A stretch of DNA of 60,000 nucleotides from Polytrichum commune (lineage: Eukaryota > Streptophyta > Polytrichopsida > Polytrichales > Polytrichaceae). The position numbers were made by a program, and so were the translations under genes. The stretch is from positions 40,074,527 to 40,134,526 of the forward strand of contig OX485808.1 of assembly GCA_950295325.1 (NCBI GenBank), in the 5' to 3' direction. Positions 48,205 to 58,787 of the stretch are shown in pieces; position 1 is the stretch's first letter, and the number at the start of each line of letters is the position of its first letter. The notes below the pieces were generated by a model. It searched no databases and was not told the origin of the DNA. It saw only the letters and a program-made list of their open reading frames with translations.

Positions 48205-48286
48205 CATGATTATAACATGCATGTCTTAAGATGCATGTTATAATCATGTTAAGATGCATGTTATAATCTCATGATTATAACATGCC
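48205..48286. repeat. nested cruciform-forming palindromes
   Basis: 18-bp arms (CATGATTATAACATGCAT and its exact complement) surround an 8-nt centre at 48205-48248. A second palindrome on the same words, GCATGTTATAATC / GATTATAACATGC, follows up to 48286. Confidence 0.8.
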
Positions 48287-48500
48287 ATTTTAATGCATTA
48301 TTTTGACATGTATGGCTACATTTGAATTAAGCCCTAACTTACATCTAGATATGATTAGTTCATTGTGGATTAACCCAACTTTTTAATGGTTTTCACGCGC
48401 TTGGTGAGTATATTACGGGCATGTTTCGATGTGAATCATATGATCATCCCTATACTTTTAGGGGCCTCCACAACATGTTTTTACTCGAGTTTACCTTATT

Positions 48501-48505
48501 GTGTA

Positions 48506-48541
<36 letters not shown>

Positions 48542-48550
48542 CACACACAC
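48501..48550. repeat. GT-AT-AC compound microsatellite
   Basis: About 11 GT units, then about 6 AT units, then 5 AC units. The GT and AC blocks are complementary and can fold into a hairpin. Confidence 0.9.
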
Positions 48551-48829
48551 AATCACATACATTCATAGCATATATTAGGTCTCCATTGTCAATTAACTTG
48601 GACTTCACACCTTGGTCGCAAATCATTTAATATTATGTATTAACCAGCATCATATTTTGACAATATGTATCTATTATATACATATTTATATTCATGACAC
48701 CTTGGTAACACCTAAGGTATTTGACCGATTTACATATTTTCAATATCATGTTGCGTGCATGCAATACATGTTCCTTACATAATGCTATTTATATAATCGC
48801 GCATGCATGAAATGTCATATTGGTAGGTC

Positions 48830-49020
48830 AAAGTAGGCGGCGGGAATCCGCTTTTTAAAGAGCATCCAAGGGATTTTGAACCCCCGTAGAGAAGTACTTA
48901 AAGCTCTTCCCCCCACAGCAAAGCTCTTTTCAGCGGCAGACGTTGTGTGCGCTCCAGACTGGACGGAGCACGCGGAAGCCATTGTCCTGTCCGCCAACCC
49001 CACACCTTCCAGGTACAGGA
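48830..49020 (+). other. GC-richer island, possible exon
   Basis: A short GC-richer patch. It contains an acceptor-like CCCCCCACAG ending at 48918 and a donor-like CAG/GTACAG at 49013, which would bound a 94-nt exon. Both strands are open across it. It may be an upstream exon of the DUF7869-like unit or part of something else; coding is not established. Confidence 0.2.
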
Positions 49021-49064
49021 CAAACTGTAGACTCCATATATACCTCCGTAAATACCGGAGGTTT

Positions 49065-49540
49065 ACGAACGCGCGTTCGTAAAGCATACGTTATGGCAAA
49101 TAAATGGGTCAGAGAAATGGTGGGTAGTTCACGAACGTGCGTTCGTAAGTACCATATATGAGCACTCTCTGCGTTCAGAGACAGAGAGAGAAAGATATCT
49201 ATATATATATTTGTACAGATATGGGTCGTCATATGAACTGTGCATATAACTAGTTATATGCAATGAGAACATGTCAGTGATATACGAACGTGCGTTCGTA
49301 AATATGACATCCAGGATCATAGAGATGTGGGTCTGTAATTATCCCTCATGCCCGTTTTCTCCAAATGCATATAGGATTGACCACAACTTACGAACGTGCG
49401 TTCGTAAGTACGACCTGAGATTTATGTCCACGCATGCAGCAACATCATTCATCGACGTCTAGGCATACGTCTCGTATTTCCCACACGTCCAGATAAACCG
49501 TATGAAATTAGATTCTCCCAATTCACGAACGTTCGTTCGT
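49065..49540. repeat. five palindromes, right cluster
   Basis: Perfect copies at 49065-49080 (centre CG), 49131-49146, 49284-49299 and 49390-49405 (all TG) and 49525-49540 (TT), spaced 66-153 bp, in otherwise unrelated DNA. Confidence 0.95.
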
Positions 49541-49626
49541 AAATACCACCTGGGAGTATGTCCATCGCATCCAACACTAGACTTACAGACACCTTCCTGC
49601 ATATAACCAAAGTATGACAGAGAGAT

Positions 49627-50168
49627 ACGAACGGTCGTTCGTAAATATGCCGTCCCATTATTTACTAGGGAACGACGTGATGTGGTACACACTATCATTT
49701 CCCCGACAGAGGGTGGTATGTCTTCAGAAAATGTATGGCCTGAGTTATCACAATGTTGACGTGTCAAAGTGTTTTTACATCTACTGTTTTTCCAAAAACT
49801 TACGAACGGTCGTTCGTAAATATGCCGTCCCATTATTTACTAGGGTACGACGTGATGTGGTACACACTATCATTTCCCCGACAGAGGGTGGTATGTCTTC
49901 AGAAAACGTATGGCCTGAGTTATCACAATGTCGACTTGTCAAAGTGTATGTTCATCTACTGTTTTCCCAAAAACTTACGAACGGTCATTCGTAAATATGC
50001 CGTCCCATTATTTACTAGGGTACGACGTGATATGGTACACCCTATCATTTCCCCGACAGAGGGTGGCATGTCTTCAGAAAACGTATGGCCTGATTTATCA
50101 CAATGTCGGCGTGTCAAAGTGTTTTTTACATATATTGTTTTTCCAAAAACTTACGAACGGTCGTTCGT
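49627..50168 (+). repeat. 175-bp tandem array bounded by palindromes
   Basis: Three nearly identical units (49627-49801, 49802-49976, 49977-50152) each begin with the palindrome, and a fourth palindrome closes the array at 50153-50168. The centre is GT in all four; the copy at 49977 has one change (GGTCATTCGT). Between palindromes the unit includes CCGTCCCATTATTTACTAGG and CCCCGACAGAGGGTGG. Differences between units are few, so the amplification is recent. Confidence 0.95.
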
Positions 50169-50306
50169 ATACATAACCGCCTCAAACATTTTTCCATGGT
50201 TGCACAACAACTCATATCGACACCCTTCACGAATGATATATAACTTGATGCCGGTGTCAATTGCCATGGGAATCCCATGCAGTTTTTCCATGTCTTCATA
50301 TTGTTT

Positions 50307-50322
50307 TCGAACGTGCGTTCGT
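50307..50322. repeat. last palindrome before the DUF7869-like gene
   Basis: TCGAACGTGCGTTCGT, one edge change from the consensus, 142 bp upstream of the likely ATG at 50464. No copy was seen to the right of it. Confidence 0.85.
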
Positions 50323-50463
50323 CTTTGTGTGAGGCCTTCCCATGGATGCCCCAAGAGTTGTTTGTGATTTCTGGGCCATATATTTTGACAAATAATTTGT
50401 GTGTTCTTTTAAATATTGGGATTAATGTTGTTTGTTCATGCCATGGTTGTTTGTTTAGGAGCA

Positions 50464-53400
50464 ATGGCGATGCATGTGGGATATATTTCATTGGATTTGT
50501 CGACTAGTGCATCGTCCTCCGATAGTGAACGCGAACTAACGTTGATGTCGGCGGACAGTACTGACATGACAAATGTGCTGGGGGTGCTTGTGGATGCATC
50601 CTCCCATGATTCTTTTGAAGTGCACGAACAATGTCTACATTCCGGTGATGACAACGATGACATTCCATTGTGTGCAGGTTTTGGAAGAGAGGAATGGGTG
50701 GGCCTTGATGTCGTTCTACTTAACGAGCTTGGTGTCCCAGTGGCAAATGACATATGTAGAAACTCCGATCCCCGTGAATGTGTGGATGCCAACCCCCTCG
50801 GTGCCGATGATGTTGGTGTGTGCATCTTGAATTCTTTGCTTCCACTCGAGGTTCCGGTGACGTGGAGATTTTCCTTGCGTCGATGGCCCCTTCGTCGCGT
50901 TCTCCATGAAGAAGTAAGCTTGTGGGATCATGGGCGGCGGCACAAACAAGCGAAATCAGCTTTGTTGGCCAAATTACCTCCTCGCAAAGGCCTCCGCAGA
51001 TATGCTTCTAACCGCGTGCCTCGCGGTGATAAGAAGCGACGACGGGATCATATTGGGAGACAATTCTATCCGTCTCGTGTCCGCCAAGGACTGTTGCGCG
51101 AGGAAATGTTGCCAATTCTTCCAACGCGAAAAAATTAGGTCACTTCGTGAAGAGATGTGGCTTGCGGATTTTCGTATGAGATCCGCAAAGAAACTCGAGG
51201 TGCACAGAAATTTGCACCTTGATACCCATAGTCATAAGGTGGTGACCCTTGAAAATGTTGAAGTGTGTTGTACGGCATGGTATATCATCCATGTTGTCTC
51301 CAAGGCTGACTTTTATAGGTTTAGGAAGTATTCATCGTTGGGTCGCCGCTCTCGTTTTCATGGCAACTCGGGCACAAAGAAACCTAGGGAGGCTACACTA
51401 CAAGCCTCGGCGACACTCTCCACCATCATAGTGCCATTGGCCGATGCAATGCCCCACAAGACGAGGACATTGTCAACAGGGGAGAAAGTTGTTTAAATGG
51501 TGTTGCCCACGGGCACAAAATGGAAGAACATCTTAACGGATATCAACGAAGTAGGTCGCAGAGCGGGATGTGGGCCCATTTCTTTGTCCAAGTTGAGTGT
51601 GATTAAAAATCAACAGTTTGCTGAATACATTTTGAAGAGACCTGGGGACAAGTTCGCTAGGTGTACGGCGTGTGAGAAATACAAAGGTCTTCGAGACGCC
51701 CACCCCATTGGTACTGAATCCCATACTAGACACCAAAAAATATATATTGAGCATGTGAACAATCAAGAGGCACACCGCCAAGATTACTACAAGAACCGTG
51801 CACTATCTATAATGAGGCCGACAGAGGTTCTCACAGTCATCCATGATAAAATGGACCACGCCAAGACCGCATGCCCTTGTTATGCACGCAAAATAAAGGC
51901 CACGGATGGTCTCTTCAAGTTGCCCGTAGCTGTCACAGATTTGTAAGAAATCACAACGATGTGTTGAAAGTTTTCCAATTTTCTTGGGTGTGTTTGGCAA
52001 ATGTCCAACATCATACATCAGTTTAGTGGTTATTTCATTTTTGTTGTTCACGCATCGTTTGTTTTTTCTAGGTATGATTGCCCATGGCCATGTGGACGTT
52101 AAGTATGCCCATTATGGTTTGGATTTTTACCCTGGCGATGCAAACCACACGGTGGGTTCATTTGCAAAACTCTTGCGCGATCTTGAGAAGCCACCGGTAC
52201 ATTTTTCGCGTGCACTTTTTGATGGTTGTGGAACGACACCCCTTTATGAGGCAGTGCTTGCGGGGAAGGAGGTTTGTATGTCGTCATTGCCAGAACCACC
52301 CGCAGAACCCATTTGTGCTAAACCATTGCCTCCAACTCTCCACGTTCAACTTGATAATTGTGCGAAGGACAACAAATGTCGATACGTATTTTGTTTTTGG
52401 TCATTGCTCGTGGCGAAAGGAATCTTCAAAGAGGTATTTGTGTCTTTCTTGATGGTGGGACACACACACGACGACATTGATGCGTCATTCGGGCGTTGGA
52501 GCATGAAGTTGCATGAGGAAGATTTTCCGACCATACCACTTCTTATGAAATCATATATGGATTTAGACCATATGCCGGTGATCCCGCACATGATTGAGGA
52601 AGTGCCAAATTTCAAGGCCTTCATCAAGTCATACATGTTGAAGGGAGGGGACCGTTTGGTGGGACATACCAAAGCACAACAATTCCGATTCTATATGAGG
52701 GATGATGGTGCCCCGGCCATGCAGTTCAAGCTTTTGTGCACATCTGCTAATTGGGGCCCGGATGATGGTATACTCGTATGGCGTCAAGACAAGGATGGGA
52801 AATGCTTGCTCCCGGATGGTGAACCAATGCCTTGCAAACCCGACCCCATGAGGAATGGGCCAGAAATCATCAAAGGCATATCCGGATTCATTGAGTATTG
52901 GAAAGAGTTGTGCGAGGAGGACATCACCAAACGTGTTAGAGATACCCATGAACCGTTGATCGCATATTGGGATCGCATTCGAACGGCCTTGATGACACTT
53001 GGTGGCGACACCCGTACGACTTTGACACAAGGATTTTGGCCACAGAGTCGTATGACGGTTGTCGAGTCTGAAACAATGTTTTTCAGCAATGGAGACATCC
53101 GTGAAGAGTTCGCAATGGACGAGCATTACGTTGGCCCTGCGCGCAATCGGCCGGCCCCATCGTTTCGTGTAGGTGTTGATTGCCACGAAGGTTATATGGT
53201 CCTCGTACGAGCAGGGGATGAGGAGCATCCCAAGCCAATTTGGTTGGTGAAAGCATTGTCTTCACCCAATTTTGTTCGAACTAGCCCCAACTTTCGTCAA
53301 ATTGAGGTGGAATATTGCCGTCCAAGCACCAAAGACCAGAACGTGCTTCGCACCTATTTAGGTTGGGACACGAAAAAGAATTTCAAGTGGACAGTGGACT

Positions 53401-53597
53401 CAGCATACAAACCAGTTTGGATAAACACGGATACCATACTTTGTGCTTGGAAGCCACGCAAGGGTTCTAAATCAGAAACAATGACCATCCCCCAAAAACA
53501 TATAGATTTTGCCAAAGACAACTTGGCACGTATTGCAGCTGTGGAAAATGACGCCGAGAATGGATATGAAGCGGAAGATGGAGATGGAAAAACATAA
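50464..53597 (+). pseudogene. DUF7869-family (RNase H/integrase-like) gene, probably disrupted
   Basis: Likely exons: 50464-50913 (acidic, donor GAA/GTAAGC), about 50990-51942 and 52072-53597. The start follows an acceptor-like GTTTAG and the join to exon 2 is tentative. Exon 2 has a Cys-rich motif CCARKCCQFF, a CxxC unit (RCTACEKYK) and HDKMDHAKTACP. Exon 3 (507 residues from 52074) has MIAHGHVDVKYAHYGLDF, LDNCAKDNK near residue 93 and VGHTHDDID near 129, the pattern I know from DUF7869 proteins, whose spaced acidic residues suggest a DDE/RNase H fold. An in-frame TAA stands at 51494-51496, directly followed by ATG, in a region that should be continuous. The exon 2/3 junction is 1 nt out of frame, as if four bases (ATTT) had entered before the GTAAG donor. 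Exon 3 itself is open throughout. It probably encodes, or once encoded, a transposase-like protein; the family's activity is not established. Confidence 0.65.
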
Positions 53598-53640
53598 CAT
53601 AGGTGGGAATGAATGGGGAAAAGCATGGGCACTTAATAAA

Positions 53641-54738
53641 CTTTGTTTTTAATAGACTTAGTAGAGTTGTTAAATTCAATTGTGATATACGTTTGGGATG
53701 TGCCATCCAATTCCATAAGACCTTATGTATGGGATGCACACCCTAAACTTTATAATGACATAAAACCATTTTTTTAGATTCAATTGTTATTTTCCACATG
53801 TAATTCATGTTTTCATTATAACTCAATACCTTACTATTATTAGTAAGTTGAATATTCTTCACGTGCGATTTTGTAAACCATCATGTTCCTTATGTTCCCA
53901 ATGTTCCGTATGCTCACAATATTGGCATCCCAAACTATGCGCATATTTTATTTTGAGACTTTCCAAAGTCTCCGATTAACGAATATAGTGATTGGCCTGT
54001 GAAACACAAGAAAAAACTTATGTCATTTCATTGTATTTCTACTCTTGTAAAACTTGCCTCTCCCATGTTAAGACTTATAAATAAACATAAAATCAAATTT
54101 CATATCCTCCTCTTCTCTAACCTCAACATGATTTAGTCCCAACTACTGAACCTCTAAATGCATGAGCAACCATAAGGTGATTGATTCATGGTCAAAGGGT
54201 CAAATCATCAAATTCTGAGCCTCTATTAAAGATACTCCTTGTCCAAGCTTTTAAGTTAGGTGACAATGCATCTTTTTACCATTGAAATTGAACAAAAAAC
54301 CTAATTTGTAGATTCCACATTGCTAAGGTGCCCAAAATGCGAACTGGATTCTAGAAATGCTCCAACCATGTGCATTTTGTAACTTTTTCTGTTGCAACAT
54401 CTCACCTACTAATGAATACACACTATCTCTACCACAAATGAAAACTTGGATGAAATTTTATTTGTATAATATAATATCTATTCTCAAATTTATGTTTTTC
54501 ACACGCAAGAATTCATGAACAATACAAATACAATCCAATCATGTTGAACTTTAATTTTAGTATGCTCAATATACATTTGCCTACTTATGTAGGATTCTAC
54601 TATAGAAGTTCTACTTCTTCAAGTAAACAAAAATTACTCATATGCCATACTTTGACTTTTAAGAAATAGGTGCATGCATTCAAGGGTTAAGTCACAATAA
54701 GTAAACTAAATATTGTATTTAGTGTCACATATGCTAAT
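53641..54738. other. AT-rich intergenic right of the locus
   Basis: No supported gene, no palindrome copies and no recognisable element end. Confidence 0.5.
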
Positions 54739-55100
54739 TGTCTTACTCAATACTAATTGTAAACCGCCCATGTAGTGTCACCAACACTAAATGTAAACCT
54801 AAAGTTATGCATCATTCCCTTTAGAAACATTAATATTATATTATATTATATATTTTTAGTCACTTACTATTCTCATCCAAATGTTAATCATCCATGACAA
54901 TATAGCATCACATACATGTTAGGATGCAGAATATACCAAATTTTGTTTCAATAATCGGCAATTGGACGAATCGAAAGTAAATTGGGATGACGAGATTTGT
55001 AAACATATTCATAGAAAGTGTCACTAAGAAAATTACTACAGTGACATAAAATACCATATGACACTAAACACAATATTTAGTGTAGCAATCGATCATAATA
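54739..55100 (+). repeat. dispersed repeat C, copy 2
   Basis: Collinear with 13491-13850 and in the same orientation (see there for shared words). It contains a short TATTA microsatellite at 54836-54856 lacking in copy 1. Confidence 0.55.
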
Positions 55101-55143
55101 ACTAAGTAATAATAGACCATGATAGGTGACTACACTAAGTATT

Positions 55144-55359
55144 GTATTTAGTATCATTTACTATTTATAATTACGCAAAGTTATAACTATTTACTATTAA
55201 ATGTAATATTTTACCAAATAAAGACGTTAATAATTCTATAATGTCTAAACAACCAATGTTTCTATCATTTTTGGCCTTAAGTTTGTTGACAAAAAAACGA
55301 GAAATATAACAAATAGTTATAGCAATGCAAAATTCCAAATAGTAAGTGACACTAAATAC
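55144..55359. repeat. foldback repeat with arms of about 49 bp
   Basis: The left arm (55144-55192) starts GTATTTAGT and contains ACTATTT and ATAACTATTT; the right arm (55311-55359) is its imperfect reverse complement ending ACTAAATAC. Probably a MITE-like unit overlapping the repeat C neighbourhood. Confidence 0.6.
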
Positions 55360-55500
55360 AATGTTTAGTGTACTTAGTATAACAATGGGTAAATTGCCAC
55401 GTAAGCCTAACAACCTCGTGCATGATTTGCACGGTTGAGGCCCCACATTCATCATAAGTGGTTCACGGGCTATTAAGGACAAGACACGGACTCTCACCAC

Positions 55501-57718
55501 AAGCTAGGCTAACCGTGTCAATGTACGGTATTAGTCAACTTCTTCACTTCCAATAATACCAAAATAAACGAGTGCAAAGTTACTTACCTAACTAACTACA
55601 CATCTCATATGTGCAATTCGGTTGCCTTCACAAATAGGTTGCCTCTTTTCTCATGCAAATTATCTTGGGTCAAATTCAAATTACAAAAAGTTATGACTTT
55701 TTTTTACATATCTACACAACATTTATTCATGTATTTTATTACTGCGTTAATAGATATTCGAAATAGTTTGGAATGTCAATAAATTGGTGTGGGACGTACC
55801 CACTACTGTGGAGACCTCATGGGGAAGAATTATATACTAAAATGTATTAGTAATATGATGTTTGATGTGAGCACGTTATCACTATTGATTGGATACTTGT
55901 GAACTAGTTGGAATTGTGAAAATGTCATAATTTAAAAAATTGGGAATTTTGAAATCATTATTTTCTAGTGCCGAACTGATTTTTGGCACTTTAAATACCT
56001 ATCTGGCTCAGTTGTGCCGTACCGGCTATCAGCTTGTGGTATTCAAAATGGTCTCTTGCTCGTGTGACTTAGTGTAAACTACCCCTAAGTTTAAATAAAT
56101 CAATAAAAAGAAAACAGTTATTGGTAGTCTAAATAAATCTAAATGTTGTGTCTTATAAACAATTTTGGGACAAGTGACAATATTTGAGTTCCTTCCACTT
56201 GCCCTTCATTTATTGGAGCTTTGCATTTGATTTTGCATTGAGCAAAAGGGTGGATTTGATTGAACTGGAAGGAGTGGATCTAGCTAGTATTGTGTACTTA
56301 CGTAGTTCTAGGTGGTTCAAAATTAAGGATGCATTGTGTGATAACAAACAAAAAGCATAGCGCAAATGCACAACTATAACATCATAAATGCATGATTTAA
56401 AATGAAATTATAAATAAAAATAAAAACATATATGATGTACAACAACAAAGTTGTTGGAAGAAGTCATAGTATCAAGGGGATCTAAAGGATGATATCAATG
56501 ACCAATTTTAACTAGAATTGTCCAAAATGTCTAGAATTGCCTAAACACTAGTTCGCTCCCAACAGAAAAATAAATAAATATAGATGTGGGTTGTATCTTT
56601 AATTTTGAGCCTTCCCCTCCCTTATGGACACATGTCCTTCAAAGATACTTGTATTTTACATTGATAATTACGTGAAAGGAATCCACTACATTGAACATTG
56701 TGTTGAATAGTAAGATACAATATTGAAACCATTTAGTGTTTTTATCATGGCTGCTTCACAATTTCTTTGACAAATATACAAAGTGTGCAACTTGGCCATG
56801 CTTACAACCCTAATGTAGTACAAGGATAATGAATGTCTCTCTAACCATTGATGGTAGTGTGGTCTTGAAAGTTCGCATGTCCGGCTTGGTAGTAGGAATA
56901 TAAACCACTAGACTTAGGCAAATACTTTAAGCATCTAAATGAATTGTTATGTGGGTGTAGATGTGATGTGCATGATCATACTCTTTCAAAGTGGCTAGTG
57001 TTCTTAGAACATTAGGGACATACAATTCTATGTCATTTGCTTGTCATATCTATGTCCATGTAATTATGAGGGTTTGGGTCAAAACTTATGCTTGCAACTT
57101 TATGGTCTTGTTGTGTGTTCAAATTTCAAATTTCTTATAAATGTTTTTTTAGTTGAGATGATACTTGTGTTTCTAGTACTTATAAGTAAAAGGGTATTGA
57201 AAATTGAGTTAGTGTGCAATCATTTATAAATAAAAAGTCTCAACTTTAACTTCTTGAATTCATTATAATATCTCTCATAATAGAGTTAATTGAAAAGTTA
57301 AGGGAGGTATTGGGCATGTATTGGGCATGTATTGGGCGTCATACTCCCTTTATGAGCTTATCAAAAAAATCCTTAAAAGCAGAGGAAGAGGGGATGTTGG
57401 CTATATTGGTTTGGGGTCAAATTTTGGCCTAGCGTATTCAAATTTCACGGCCTAGGCTTCGCGACTAACCTTAGCCTATTACGGTGGCTTTGTAGGTTAG
57501 CAACCTAGCACGATGAGGTTGAACTTGACAAACTAGGTTACGTTGAGCATACGTATACCATGTTGATTAGGCACTTGGGTTTGTTAGGGTTTGGGGTTGA
57601 CTTCATAACGCTAATTGCTTGAATGGACTAATGACATGATTGCTTTGTGTTAGGTTTAGGGTTGACTTGGTTATGTTGGTGAACTAGGTTTAAGTCCATT
57701 TACATAGACATGGATTAA
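55501..57718. other. AT-rich intergenic, nothing coding
   Basis: A TIR-like end similar to the Harbinger MITE (AGTGTAAACTACCCCTAAG, near 56071) is present without a partner. The word TATTGGGCATG is doubled near 57308. No gene supported. Confidence 0.5.
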
Positions 57719-58787
57719 ATGTATTTGGATGAAGACTACAACACCAACAATGAATTGATTGAGGAGTTTAATGATCTTTTGGCCAGGTGTTACATGATGA
57801 TGTTTGCGTTGACAATGTTGTCATGGGATTTGTTCAATGCTGATGAATTGAAAAAGGGTGGTATCCATCCGTCGTTCCAAATGTCAATGTAAGAGACATG
57901 TTGAGAAATATGCAAATTCTCCATTTTGCAAACAAAGTATTAATTTTCTTTTGGTTTGTGGAGTTTAAAGAACTATGTTGTTTAGTTGTACCAATCATAA
58001 ACAAGAATGCTAGATTAGTTGGCCTTCCTTGCTTTGTTTCGAGGCGTCCATTGAAACTAAAGCCTAAACAACAACTTTTAATATTTCATTCTCTATATGA
58101 AATGCCATCATAATGTCAGCATTTATGACTCTTTAAATTGGAATTGGTCTAGATCTTGTGTGTGCAATGATGACACATTGATAACTTGTTGTATTGATCA
58201 TGGTTTTGAAGAGGAGATATTGTGGCGAAATGCACAGGATCAACATCATATTGCTTCACTTGACCAAAATTTTCCGGATTGCATGGGCCTCATAGATGTT
58301 ACATTGGTGGAAGATAAGAAGGTCGTGGAAGAATGCATTACATTGCAAGTGGTTTTATGGTAGAAAGAAATTTTATTGCCACTATGAGCCTAGGTCACCA
58401 TGGATCCTTCCACAATGTCATGATTTTGAGGCACTCGCAATTGTATCATGAGCGGCAAACAAGGTTTGACCACACCATTGACTATTTTGAATATTTATTA
58501 GGGGATTTGGGGTACAAAGGTGAGGATATATTTGTTATGATTCAGATGGGTGCTCACAAAGTTCCTCCTAGCATGGATGATCTAATTCTCAATCCTACAA
58601 CAAGATGCATGCAAGTTACCAAGTGCAAGTGGAATGGGATATAGGTGGATTAAAAAGAAAATGGTGGCAACTATTGAAGAGGTTCGATTGCCCTCACATT
58701 ATCTGCACCATGAAACTTAATTGCACGTTTGTGGGGTATGCAAGGCAAATGGAGCAAGCAAGATATAAGACAACATGGTATATTTAA
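57719..58787 (+). pseudogene. PIF/Harbinger transposase (DDE_Tnp_4-like), frameshifted
   Basis: Four frames in order carry parts of one protein. A 57-codon start (57719-57892) includes ELIEEFNDLLARCYMMM. Next comes VPIINKNARLVGLPCFVSRR with PLKLKPKQQLL (57898-58113), then VSIYDSLNWNWSRS to FPDCMGLIDVTL (58097-58363), then GSFHNVMILRHS and YFEYLLGDLGY (58333-58644), and finally VEWDIGGLKRKW (58605-58787). The three catalytic positions can be placed: IDVT (usually IDGT), LLGDxGY and VEWxIGGLK. At least three frameshifts and stops make it inactive. It may be the type of enzyme that mobilised the Harbinger-like MITEs of this window, though its termini were not found. Confidence 0.8.

Larger units (their letters stand above)
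38641..53640. mobile_element. candidate composite element: two divergent genes and 29 palindromes
   Basis: This interval holds a minus-strand ParB-like/methyltransferase-like/phosphatase-like unit, a plus-strand DUF7869-like unit, and every copy of the 16-bp palindrome ACGAACG-NN-CGTTCGT that I could see in the window. The gene parts are richer in GC than the flanking DNA. Comparing the edges near 38.6 and 53.6 kb I found no terminal inverted or direct repeats and no target duplication, so the limits are those of the genes, not proven element ends. The idea that the parts form one mobile or selfish unit is inference from their co-location. Confidence 0.45.

Noticed and set aside
45532-50176. 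Many open frames sharing YERSFV, LRTRVR or TNARS peptides
   Set aside because: These peptides are simply the palindrome translated in different frames; they do not mark a protein family.
40661-50322. CRISPR array or phage-type repeat array
   Set aside because: Repeat spacing is irregular, repeats lie in introns and exons, and there are no cas genes; the DNA is eukaryotic.
38617-53830. Terminal repeats of the whole candidate element
   Set aside because: I compared the edges near 38.6 and 53.6-53.8 kb and found no convincing inverted or direct repeat; ACTAGT words near 38.63 kb have no partner.
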